From: Haplosporangium gracile
Taxonomy: Eukaryota; Mortierellomycota; Mortierellomycetes; Mortierellales; Mortierellaceae
Direction of reading: 5' to 3'
Assembly: GCA_015499985.1 (NCBI GenBank)
Contig: JAAAUF010000334.1
Location: 1 to 38,950, forward strand
Length of the DNA: 38,950 nt
Under the pieces are notes generated by a model. It ran no database searches, was not told where the DNA came from, and was given only the letters and a program-made list of their open reading frames with translations. Positions 22,123 to 32,155 of this stretch are shown in pieces. The translations under genes and the position numbers were made by a program. The stretch's first letter is position 1. Each line of letters opens with the position of its first letter.

Positions 22123-22811
22123 GGTCTGCTGTGCCGCCTTTTTATTGCCTGTTTTGTGTCTGTTGGATCCTGGCTAGTTCCTGAGTGTTATGAATGCAAA
22201 ACTGGCCGGCTGGTATAGCTTCTTTTTGTTTTTGTTACTGTTGTTGTTGTTGTTGTTGTTATTGTTGTCGTTGTGAGGAGTGGGTATAGGTAGGTGCGCC
22301 CTTGTAAGAGCAAAGTTGAGATGGAAGGGAAGAAAGGGCAGAAGGAGGAGGAAGTGAAGAAGGAAAGCGAAAGGAAGTGCAAGGGAAAGGGAAAGAAAAA
22401 TAATGCGAGAAGGGGGGTTGCTAAGGTTTGTTTGCTTTTTGTTGCTTGTGTGCAAGGAAGAGAGGGAAAGAGGAACGAATACAGTGTGTATGTTTGTGTA
22501 TAATGTGTGTAATATACTGTTGGATAGAAGGTGCAGATGGGACTAAAGTATGTATGAGGGAGGGAGGGAGAGAGGAGAGAGAGAAAGAGAGAGCAGCAAA
22601 AATAACAACAAAAAAGGCCCACATACGCACAACACACCACTCAATTCCGCACTTGATCGCCATGTGTCTTCCTATCCAGTCTGTCTGACCATGGGGCGGC
22701 AGTGTAACAAATATAAAAAAGGGGACTGCTTCCTTTCAACAACGCTGTCCACCGCCACCACCTGTCATCCACCAAATCCTCCTTCACCCCTCCCAGCGCC
22801 CAGTTCATGGG
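22123..22811. other. Upstream region of DCN1
   Basis: Low-complexity promoter/leader region of DCN1. It contains a (TTG)n microsatellite and purine-rich plus-strand tracts with GA repeats at 22556-22595. No other gene is supported. Confidence 0.45.
22239..22273 (+). repeat. (TTG)n microsatellite
   Basis: About eleven TTG-type units with one TTA and one TCG interruption, upstream of DCN1. Confidence 0.9.
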
Positions 22812-23042
22812 TCATTGATGTGGCACTGCTATCCTTTTCGTTTGACTACTTGCCTTGGCTTCCAGGTCCGCGGCAGTGGCCTTTGCCTGCACCTTGATGG
22901 CCTTCTCGGCCTTGGTCGGCTTGGGCTTGTGCTTCTTTTCCTTGACTGCTCCTGCTGCTGTGGTTGTCGCCGTCTTGGCAGTCTTTGCAGAAGACTGCTT
23001 GTCACCCATCGCGGTCTCGGTATTCTTTCGCTTGGGAGGCAT
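22812..23042 (-). CDS. Small Lys/Ala-rich basic protein or 5' exon, unknown function
   Basis: Starts MPPKRKNTETAMGDKQ and reads 76 codons to a TGA. The composition is Lys/Ala/Thr with repeated KxxKA motifs (KPTKAEKAIKVQAKA), like a histone-H1 tail or nuclear basic segment. A plausible 49-bp 5' UTR intron sits just upstream (23111-23063, GTATGG ... CATAG). After residue 63 there is a good non-canonical GC donor (GAAGCCAAG|GCAAGT), so the frame may continue in an unseen exon instead of ending at the TGA. It does not fit in phase directly onto DCN1 exon 2. No family recognised. Confidence 0.4.
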   Translation of the reverse strand: MPPKRKNTETAMGDKQSSAKTAKTATTTAAGAVKEKKHKPKPTKAEKAIKVQAKATAADLEAKASSQTKRIAVPHQ

Positions 23043-23716
23043 TCGTGTTCTGATATTGTCTGCTATGTAGTTCAGTAATAATAACAGTAACAAAAGGATT
23101 AGTCGCCATACTTTTGTCTGATTTGTTGTTTTGCTTTGTTGATATTGTTGAGACTTGCGTCGTGAGGTTGTCATTTCGACTGATTAGACTCTTATTGGTG
23201 CTGTGTCCATGTTGATTGTCTGGTGCTGTGATCTTTGTAGCATGTCGATTGTTACTAAAACGTGATTGAATGGGTAAGATTCTTTTGTTAAGCCTTACAT
23301 TGTTGTAAAGTGAGTTTAAAAATGGCGATCCAGGCGAGAGTGGATGAAAGAGAAGGCTGGTTCGTGTGAGTTTGAATGCGCAGAAGAGTGGGCGGGCGAA
23401 TGAGCCGAGGAAAGAGAGGAGAGATTAAAGAGAGGAAAAGAAAGGAGATCGCGTTGTTGCTGTTTATATAGGTGCGTGAGTCTGGTAGGGAGGGGAGAGT
23501 GACGGAAAGGTGGCAAGAGATTGAAGAAGAAGAAGGGAAAGGGAAGGACGAAGTACAAGTTGGCTTCCGTACACTTTTACACTTTTGAATTTTGACTCTT
23601 CTCACAAAGGCAATATTTGGTGGCGTAACTGACGCTGGATAAAAGAGTCTACGCAAAGAGAAAGTGCCGTGGTAATGTACTGAGAGGGACTTTGTACGTC
23701 AAAAAAGCAAATAAAC

Positions 23717-23735
23717 AAAAAAAAAAAAAAAAAAA
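23717..23735 (+). repeat. A19 homopolymer
   Basis: Nineteen consecutive A, preceded by GCAAATAAAC. Confidence 0.95.
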
Positions 23736-23807
23736 GGAAGTCAAATCTTGGAGCCACACTTACACACGCATACACAGACGTTCACATCTTGCTGCTAACA
23801 AAAAAGC

Positions 23808-23830
23808 CATGTATCACTCCCTGATACATG
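23808..23830. repeat. Perfect 9-bp hairpin CATGTATCA-CTCCC-TGATACATG
   Basis: Stem 23808-23816 pairs exactly with 23822-23830 around a five-base loop. It is non-coding. It could be a protein-binding palindrome or an RNA hairpin; nothing nearby indicates which. Confidence 0.8.
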
Positions 23831-24561
23831 TGTGCCATCTGTCCCTTGCAATCATCACCACCTAGAGAAACTAGCTGAAAAAACAGTAAAAAAAGCTCAC
23901 GCGTCGATTTCAGTGTAGGTAAGGAGTAGAAATAGAAGTGGTAGATCGCCATGTTGGAACTGACTTTTCTCTCTCTATCTTGTCCGCATACCAATTGGAC
24001 GTCATTCGGTTACAAATTACAATGCAGCTCAACCAATCGTTGGAGAGAAGAGATATTACAATCCTCTCGGAAATGCAAAAGTTGTGTATGTAAGGATATG
24101 TACGTGTTTATTGACACAGCAAAGAGGAGATTCATGGTTCTGACTGACAACATAGGGCAGGGCAAGGCAGGGTCAAAGAAATAAGAGAAGCTCACCTAAT
24201 ATTCGTATTTGCTGAATGATGAACGAATAATGAGGAGAAAACCATACATTCTGCATTGGCTACCTCTTTACGTTAGAAGGACTATCATATCAGGAAAAAC
24301 AATAATGAGAACGATCTGTAAATTTGAAACGAAGGGAGCTTCGCATTGTGTGTCACTTCTGTTCATCCAGCTTGTAACCGACCTGGTAATCACTCCTTCT
24401 CCGTCTTCGGCCGTTACGGGTTGTGTGATTTTTTGAAGGTATAATAATAAGGATCGTATTGTAATTTATATCTTTTTCTCCTCAATCCCTTTTTTGAGTC
24501 TTTCCCTTTCCCCTTTTTTTCCCTTGAAAGGAGTCTTGTGCTCCCGTTCCCTTTCATAGCC

Positions 24562-24579
24562 TTTTTTTTTTTTTTTTTT
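24562..24579 (-). repeat. T18 homopolymer (A18 on the minus strand)
   Basis: Eighteen T on the plus strand. On the minus strand the tract follows a TAA stop directly (CGGAAATAA then A run), so it resembles the poly(A) end of a reverse-transcribed message. Confidence 0.9.
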
Positions 24580-25970
24580 ATTTCCGGCACGTTGGATTAA
24601 TCTGATCGTGTACATCCCAACCTTGATAATAATTATAACAAGCATGTTGGTACAATGCAGGGATAGACACAGCATTTTGTGCGCGAGACTGGGGGAATGA
24701 TCGAGAAACAAGGCATGACAACCCCAAAGAGAACGAGAAGGGTGTCCCACTTACACATATAAGAGAAAGAAGAGAGAGTCTTAGGATCACAGACCAATCT
24801 GTTTTTATTTAGTCTCCTTCCAAGTGGACTCGAGTTGCCTTGTTCGGAACCATAAGTGGAATCGGGCATGTTATTAGGACACATTGCCCCCTATTGCAAT
24901 AATGAAAATCCAGGCTCTCAAAAAAAATGAATTACGAAAGGAGGGGACTCAACGTCCTGAGCAAACTAACGTTTTAGTTGAGGAATAGACCATGGTCACG
25001 GCCCTTCATGAGCTGATGAGTTAACAACGCCAGCAACAGCGACAGCTGGACAAGAAAAGACACTTCTTTTTCACCTTCTATCCATCGTCAGACCTGCCTT
25101 TGGTCAAACAGACCAGACTAAACCAGACGGATCTGGGATCGAAAATGGCTTCTTTTGCGTTGATGGCTGTCGAAGGTCTTGCAGTCATTTGTGATTATTT
25201 AGCGTGGGACTGGAAAGGGTGTTGAGTGGTCCTGTCTTAACTTCAAATAGAAATGAATGAGTAAAGAGACGCCCCTCGCTCAAGTCAACTCGGGTACACC
25301 ACACTTGTTGTTCCTATTATTTTAAACAGCCAAGAACCGGATACCAACCACAAGTGTGAGGACTCCCCAGCCAGGTACAGGTAATGGGGAACGGAATGAG
25401 GGCATAGGTTACGCTAATCGCAATGATACGATAGCCGCTGTTTTACGCCTTCACGGGCTGTCACTAGTAATTAGCCATAAAAACAAAGCACCATAACATA
25501 ACATACACATACCAACCGATCGCCCTCTTTCCCCTCCCTCAGTCACCCCAAATGGCGCGCGGGTCCAATTGTCAAAGTAAAGTAAATTAGTTGAAATCAA
25601 AAATATTGTCCTATCACACATGAAATGGGAGGTACGGTGCACAAAATAAACTAAACCCAAAAATACCCCTCTCTGCTGTCTGCCTACTGCTCCTCCTCGA
25701 TCCTCATATTTCACACATTTTTTTTTCGTTTTCTCCTCTTTTTTCCTTCTTTTCTTTTCTGCTGACTTTAACCGGCGCCCTCTCTTTGTCCTCCTTCTTT
25801 CTTTCTTCTTCTTGTTCTTTCACCATCTTCACTCCCCACTCTCTACCCCATCCTACTTCGTTTCCTTCCCCTCCCCCCTCTCTCTCTTTTTCCTTTACTT
25901 GTCCACATCACTCTCTCTCCCTACTCTCTCCTCCCCCTCCCCCAACTCACAAACAACATTGCACAAAATA

Positions 25971-27959
25971 ATGAAGGTCCCATCACGGCCGGTCTCCTTC
26001 CTGGGCCTCTCCCTCGCAACAGCCCTCACCCTCCTCTCCTTCTCCCTCACTCCCTCCTCTTCCTCAACCTCTTCCTCCATCTCTGGAGTCTACGCTCTCC
26101 CAGTCCGCTTTTCACAACCTCTCCACTCTCTTTCCCAGTCATCATCACAACAACAACAGCCTTCTCGGAAACAACATACCCAAGTGCGACGCAGATCAAA
26201 AGACATACCTACCCCTTCTTATACCAGCAACAAGAAACGGAAAGACCCTTCCTCAGCACAATCCAAGACACAGCAACACAAACAAAAAAAGCAGAGCCCC
26301 AGCACCGGCACCGGCACCAGCAACAGCAATAGCAATAGCGCCAGTACCAGGAGACAACAGCAAAAGCAAAGGCAAAAGAAGCAGTCGTTAGTCAAAGCAA
26401 AGGCCACCGCTGCCGAGCAGTATCAGGAGAGAGGACCTGCACCTGTACATCCTCGTTCTCAACCTCTTCAACCTCCTCGTTCTTCTCCAGCCCTACTCTT
26501 AAAAAAATCAACTTCGCCCGCCTCCCTTCCCTCCTCCACCTCGACAACAACCTCCTCCACCTCAACAACCTCAATTCCTGAATTCGACAAACCCCTGTTA
26601 ATCGTGCCTCCACCCCGCTCAGTCTGGCACGCAGGCTCCGTCCAACTCGTCAAATGGTCCAAGACCTACGCCCGTCAGTTACCCAAGGACACAACCGTCG
26701 ACATTATCCTGGCCGACGCCAAGACCAACAAAAAGATTGTTTCCCTTAAGCGGTTTATTCCTTTCAGAAAGGGCTCTGCTCAAGTCTGGGTCCCCTCCAA
26801 GATCCCTGACAATGAGGATGCGTCGGCGTCGTATGTTCTGGTGTTGGATCTTTTTCATGGCAAAAGTCAGAAGCCTATTACTGTCGATTCTGCTAAGGCC
26901 TCCGCTGCTGCTGCAGCTGCTTCTTTGGTGACATCGTCGTCATCGTCATTGGAGAACAACAACAAGCCAGCTTCGACCCCAGGGACATCAACAACGGAGT
27001 CCAGTGGTGTCGCAGGAGAAGCAGGAGCAGCAGCAGCCGTTCCCGAAGCGATTACAGCAGGAACAGGGGCATCCACTAGCTCAAAAAAGAGCGTCCCGTC
27101 TATTCTCCGTCGATCCGACATCAACATTTACAAGCGCGCTATCCCCTCTCCCCCTTCTTCCCCCTCCTCTGCGACAACGTTAACTTCCGCAACGACTTCT
27201 TCCTCCATTCGGGAAAACCATCGGACCCCACCAGTTACGTCACCTGCAGGGACACGGGCAGATGTACCACCATCACGACCCTATATCGGTCATCAACATA
27301 ATGATGACTTCCCCAACAACGACGCTACCATCGACTCCAGCCAAGCAGCAGGAGCAACAGGGGCATACTACGACTTTGACAACTATCTCCGACAAGAATT
27401 TCCCAACGTCATCCAACCCATCGAACTCGAACACTCATTCGGAGTCCATCAAAAAGTGTACAGCAGAGCGCCTTACACTCTCGAATGGAAGATCCCCACC
27501 CGTGCCGCAGAACTCCTTGAATACACCGCGACTCGATTACGGCTCTTGGCCAACAAGGACATTGACTGGAGTCAGCATCAGTCTATCAGAGACAACAATA
27601 TCACCTATCAGGCCAAACTCTTCGTCGAACTCGTCCGTGATGGTGGCCCGGGCGCGGGCTCCATCGAGTCGGTCGCCGTCTTGGCCAGGAATGTCCCCGC
27701 AGAGACGAAATTCCAGTACCTTCAAATCTATGATCATGTTGAGCCTGCGTTCTATCGTCTTCGGGTTCAGATGCTTGTTGTCGAGGTCGATGATACTCCT
27801 GCCAGTAGACGGTCGAGAAAGACTAGGGATGTGATGGACAATGGAAACGAGAACGAGGATCCGGTGTTGGATGGCTGGGATTTCGCGAGGGGCGCCAAGA
27901 TCATCGATCGCTACGAGTCTATTACCCGCAAGTTCTGGGTTTCTGCTGGCGCCCTGTAG
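25971..27959 (+). CDS. Secreted Kre9/Knh1-like cell-wall protein with long disordered linkers
   Basis: One exon, 662 residues. The first ATG after the C/T-rich leader gives a signal-peptide-like N-terminus: MKVPSRP, a hydrophobic stretch at about 10-28, a Ser run, then ALPV near 42. Residues about 45-200 are Ser/Gln/Lys/Arg-rich and disordered, with basic sites such as RRRSK. At about 207-300 lies a Kre9/Knh1 N-terminal-like domain: LLIVPPPRSVWHAGSVQLVKW, VDIILAD, WVPSKIPD and SYVLVLDLF. A Ser/Ala/Thr linker follows. A second, more divergent domain of similar plan spans about 480-625: YSRAPYTLEWKIPTR, LFVELVRDG, LARNVPAETKFQ and FYRLRVQMLVVEV. This family acts in beta-1,6-glucan or wall organisation in yeasts; the role here is inferred. 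No GPI signal is seen at the C-terminus. Confidence 0.7.
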   Translation: MKVPSRPVSFLGLSLATALTLLSFSLTPSSSSTSSSISGVYALPVRFSQPLHSLSQSSSQQQQPSRKQHTQVRRRSKDIPTPSYTSNKKRKDPSSAQSKTQQHKQKKQSPSTGTGTSNSNSNSASTRRQQQKQRQKKQSLVKAKATAAEQYQERGPAPVHPRSQPLQPPRSSPALLLKKSTSPASLPSSTSTTTSSTSTTSIPEFDKPLLIVPPPRSVWHAGSVQLVKWSKTYARQLPKDTTVDIILADAKTNKKIVSLKRFIPFRKGSAQVWVPSKIPDNEDASASYVLVLDLFHGKSQKPITVDSAKASAAAAAASLVTSSSSSLENNNKPASTPGTSTTESSGVAGEAGAAAAVPEAITAGTGASTSSKKSVPSILRRSDINIYKRAIPSPPSSPSSATTLTSATTSSSIRENHRTPPVTSPAGTRADVPPSRPYIGHQHNDDFPNNDATIDSSQAAGATGAYYDFDNYLRQEFPNVIQPIELEHSFGVHQKVYSRAPYTLEWKIPTRAAELLEYTATRLRLLANKDIDWSQHQSIRDNNITYQAKLFVELVRDGGPGAGSIESVAVLARNVPAETKFQYLQIYDHVEPAFYRLRVQMLVVEVDDTPASRRSRKTRDVMDNGNENEDPVLDGWDFARGAKIIDRYESITRKFWVSAGAL

Positions 27960-28735
27960 AATACTTTTCATTACATACACATATACATTAGATCATTTGA
28001 TTGCTCGCCCAAAACCTTTTCCATCGTCGTCATCGTATTGTAGTTTTTTTTTAGACATGCATTCCTACTGTACTTTATCATCCAAAAAAGCATTGTTTTG
28101 TTTTCTCCTATCTATTCAACATCTTTCTTCCGCTGGGACGATTAGTATGAAGTAGGGCTCTGACCGCCTTTTGTTTATGGTTAGACCTTCTCAGCTATGA
28201 AGGATCTTTTGACAAGATCTAAAGAAAACTAATAGAAATATCAGAACCCTGGTATGAAGATTTTTTGTTCTCCCCTTGAGAAGAGAGAAGGGTCCATGAT
28301 GTCGACCAATCGTACATTTCCGTCATGGGTCCCTTAAGTTGTAGATAAGACATACGAACATGAGTGCCAAGGGCAAACGCTAGTGCGAATGGTACATCAA
28401 AGCTAGCGTGGAAATGAGAGGGGTATTTTATTAGGTGATTCGATTGGTTCACCAACAGGGAAAAACACGACCCTGAAAGACACGTTGATTCGAACGAAGC
28501 CGAAAATAGAACAAGGCAAAAAAGAAGAGAACGAATGCGGTGAAAGATGACCATTGGAATGAAGAGGATGATATAAAAAGGATGCAATATTGGGTATTGA
28601 AAGATAATGGAGGAGAGAGGTGGGGCTAATATGATACAAACAGAGGAAGAAAAAGAAAAGAAAAAAAAAAAAGACGTCCAAATGGTCCGTTCGACGCAAC
28701 TACACAAGATCCTGCGCAGATCGCCAAGGTTCCGT
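27960..28735. other. Convergent 3' region of the Kre9-like and coiled-coil genes
   Basis: 776 bp shared by two converging genes. T runs and pyrimidine-rich minus-strand frames are present, but no gene or RNA is supported. Confidence 0.45.
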
Positions 28736-31700
28736 TTATAGCTTCCTGAGCAGCCGCCGAGCGCCATCGGATATAAAGGCAAGAGCAACGCCAGTGACAG
28801 CATGAGCAACAATCTTCTTGGCAGGTCCATAGACAATCGCGGAGGGCGACATGAGCCCGTTCGTCGACGCCGTCACGCCCGCCACTAAATCCTCGACCAG
28901 CTCCTCGGGTTCTTTCTGTGTGAACGCCTTGACCTGTCGCATTCGTATTCCATCCCTCCTGACCTTGGCATAAAGTTCTTTTGCCTGTGATCCGGCAGTA
29001 TCGCGCTGTCCATATATAAACATCAGCCACTCGCTCATGTTCTTGGGCTTGACTCCGAACCATGTCAACGTCGCTTGGCTGGCCTTCAGGACAACCCAGA
29101 TGATAATAATAATCTCAACCGATCCTGTAATAACGTGCATAATCCGTGTCCGAAGCCACGTCTGCTGCCAGAGGTCATACAGCTGCAAGACGACGCCGCG
29201 AGAACTATTGGATCCCACACTGACACTCCGGTGGGTATATTGTCGTAACACCGCTTGTTGTGGTTCTGGTTCCTGGCGTGGTAGTAGTTTTTGCTGCTGC
29301 TTGTCTTGTTGGTGCTTGGTGGATGATCTCGTGGGTCGGTGTAGTGGTCGCGGTGACGATTCCCGGTCTCGACTACGAGCTCCTTCAATGTCGGCATTCA
29401 GGAACTGCACCTGGCACTTCTTCTTGAGTCGTTCCGTGTTTTTAGACGAGCGGAGAATGCCTTGAAGGGGTCGAGTAGGAGTCGTGGGTATTGTTGGTGT
29501 GTTTGGTACAATTGGTGTTGTAGGTGTGGAGGGTGTCGAGGATCGAGAGGATTGAGTCGAAGGAGAAGGACGATGTCGTGATCGTCGAAGTAAATCAAAG
29601 CTGCTGGCTTCCGAATCGTCCGAGTCTGTTGACAAAAAGCGGCCGTCCAATTCCAGCGTCAACCTATGACACGACTTGCGGTATCTGTCATGTTGCTCTT
29701 CATGCTTTTGTTTCCAGAGCATTCTCGAGACTTCGTCTGTGCCTGCGTACAACGGCGTAGGCCCATACATGGCGAAGTCATGGATATCCTGGTTCTCGAC
29801 TTTGATTGGTTTGAGAAGAGTGGTAGAGTTCCTGGGCGAGCCGCGACATGCAAGTGGACTGTCCTGAAGTGTACTGTCGTATCCTGGTGCTATATGAAGA
29901 GGTAGATTTGGGGTACTGCTTGGCGAACTGATTGGTAATGTTGCTGCTTGGCAATGACAGGTAGCGCCTTCCTCTCCGGGGTTGGGACAGATGTGTTTTG
30001 CCATCGAGTTCTTTTGGAGAGCCGACTGTGCATCATCGATGAGTGCTTGGAGGGCTATGCAGATCCTGTTGTAAACGTTGTTGAGGTCGTCGTCGCTCAC
30101 ACTGCCTCCTTTTGAAGACTGCAGTAATGGATGGGTATCGTTGGAGTTTTCTGTGGCAGCAAGGTTCTCTTCGGCGCTACAAAAAAATCCGTGCGAGATT
30201 TTTGGTAAGGGTAAGGCGATCATAGGAGAGGGATGAAGGTATGTCAATAGATGTGGAGGAGGGCAAGAAAGAGATGGAAGAAAGTGACGAAGATAAAAAG
30301 AAGTAGAGGACGGTTGAGAGTGCATTATGTTAGTGCGTTGTTGCTCCAGGGTAATGTGCGTTGACCAATGCCAAGCCAGGCAGAGAGGCGCAAAGATGTA
30401 CGCTGATAATTAATTTGAGAACACTTTCACAAGGAGAGCCGTCGTTGTCAGTTATCGTGCATCTGCAGCAGACCCTTCCTCGGCTGGCGAAGAATGCAAG
30501 AAATAAAAGAGCGAGCAAGCGGGTTGGGTGGAAAACAAAGACAAATAGAGGGTGTGCGTAATGTGGATGGGACGACAGAGTCGCACAGAGCATTTCCCCA
30601 GCCAATTTCATATTAAAGTCAATTCGCGATTTGTCATGGCCAACGCCGTATTTTAGCCAGCTGTCCACACCGCACCACGCCAAAGTGAGCAATCGATCAC
30701 ATAAACACCCACAAACACAGGCTGCTTTCTAATTAGAAGCAGTTCAAAAAAAAGCTTGTTGCCGTTGTCCAGATTGCGCTCCACAAGTAAACACACAAAA
30801 GGCCCCGTGGAACACACATGTTCAATCAACCTTGATAGCAGAGGTCGCAGTGATCGCCCGAGCCCATCTCCAGTCCCCTAACGCCCCTCATCTTGTTCTT
30901 CTTCTTCCTTTGCCCCTTCCTCCTAACCAACAGGTTGTTTTTGCGTCAAGGTGCAAAGCAGGACTTACTCGGCAAGAAGCATTTTGAGCTCTTCGATAAT
31001 GCATCTGTTGGAATGCTCGGCCCTATCATCGGAAAGGCATGCTATAGGTGAGTTTTTATCCTTCGTGTTTCTTTCGTTTGTTCCTGTTCTTGTTTGCATG
31101 GCTCATCCTTCTCGGATGATCGAGCATTTGGCCATTCGCAGTAACCTCTTTACTTACAAGTTTAACTTGGTCTCGAGATCGGAAACTGTAGCCCGTGTGC
31201 CCTTTACTTCCGACTGGAGTTGCTGAACCAAATGCTCAAGAACATCACCCTGCAGATGTATATGAATTATTGCAAGAAAATAGCAAGGTGTTAGTAATCG
31301 CAGCAGAAAACAAAATTGTAGAATATGAGATATGGGTGCTGTTGTAAGCAAGTGATTACAATTTTGAAGCGAAGGGAGTGAGAGCAGATATTGAGGTAAG
31401 AGTAGAAGAAAAAGAAAAACGAAATAAAGCAGATACAATGCTGAAAAAAGAGGAAGGGAAAGACGGAAAAAGAATGACAGAGCGAGTGTGGGACTGACAA
31501 CACAATACAGTAGGACACGAGAGCATTCACAAAGGGGAACGAGAGTAAAAAGGAACATGGAGAAGAACATAGGAAGTGAAACAAGAAGGTGTGTGTAGTG
31601 TCAAACTATGTGTCTGAGGTGGTTCGATATGATATGTATAAATCATCCTTCCTTGGGTAACCATTCTGGTTTCCAGGGTTCAAAGCCCAAGTGTTATAAT

Positions 31701-32155
31701 AGCCGACGTACCTCGTCCCCATCTCCAAGGTCAGAGTCCGTCATATAAATCACCGTCGTAATGGGCGTGTCGGCGTCGGCAAGAGTTGATGAAGACTGAT
31801 TCATAGGCGAGTCGATGCCCAGTTGACTCCAGGCGGTGCGCTGGCTGTCTGTCTCGCCATCATCGTCGCCCTCCGTCTGTGCATCCTCGTCCATAGGACC
31901 TTTTTTCTGTTCTCCTGGGCCGTGTTCCTGTGTCTTTTGTTGGCGTTGTCGTTGTTGCAGCTGTTGCAGTAGCATCTGGGACTGATAAAAGACTTGTTTG
32001 TGACCCTGGAAAAAGTCTTCTAGTGAAGTCGTCTCTGTGTCTGTCAGGGATATGTTTGATTGTTGTTGCTGTTGTTGTTGAGTGTCGTGGTTGTCGTAAA
32101 AGTCCTGCTTGTGTGGCCGATGCTGCCACGGGTTGAGCACATGCTGTGACTCCAT
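28736..32155 (-). CDS. Coiled-coil, single-pass membrane protein of unknown function, four exons
   Basis: Exons 32155-31712, 31249-31158, 31022-30969 and 30176-28736 join in phase to 676 residues. The N-terminus (1-148) is Gln-rich and acidic. Residues about 149-205 form one continuous coiled coil across exons 2-4 (VLEHLVQQLQSEVKGT, DLETKLNL, CIIEELKMLLADAEENL), which argues that the pieces are one gene. The middle (about 250-500) is Ser/Thr/Pro-rich and probably phosphorylated, with TP repeats. A membrane segment lies at about 545-569 (EIIIIIWVVLKA), then about 107 residues ending in a short hydrophobic stretch and RRLLRKL. No family recognised. Intron 3 is 792 bp, much longer than its neighbours, so two genes remain possible: an alternative start at 30325 would replace exons 1-3. 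Confidence 0.65.

Larger units (their letters stand above)
23043..25970. other. 2.9 kb gene-poor stretch
   Basis: No supportable gene. It contains A19 at 23717-23735, T18 at 24562-24579 and a perfect hairpin at 23808-23830. A minus-strand segment at about 24884-24578 looks weakly coding (open frames starting MPDSTYGSEQ and ending in a Tyr/Gln-rich segment), but its two halves do not join in phase. From about 25690 to 25960 the plus strand is almost pure C/T, as expected for the promoter and leader of the Kre9-like gene. Confidence 0.5.

Noticed and set aside
25013..25020. Hammerhead-ribozyme-like CTGATGAG
   Set aside because: No following stem II with the GAAA core element and no matching cleavage arm.
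31668..31690. tRNA-like T-arm GGGTTCAAAGCCC
   Set aside because: No A box, anticodon arm or acceptor stem at the right spacing on either strand.
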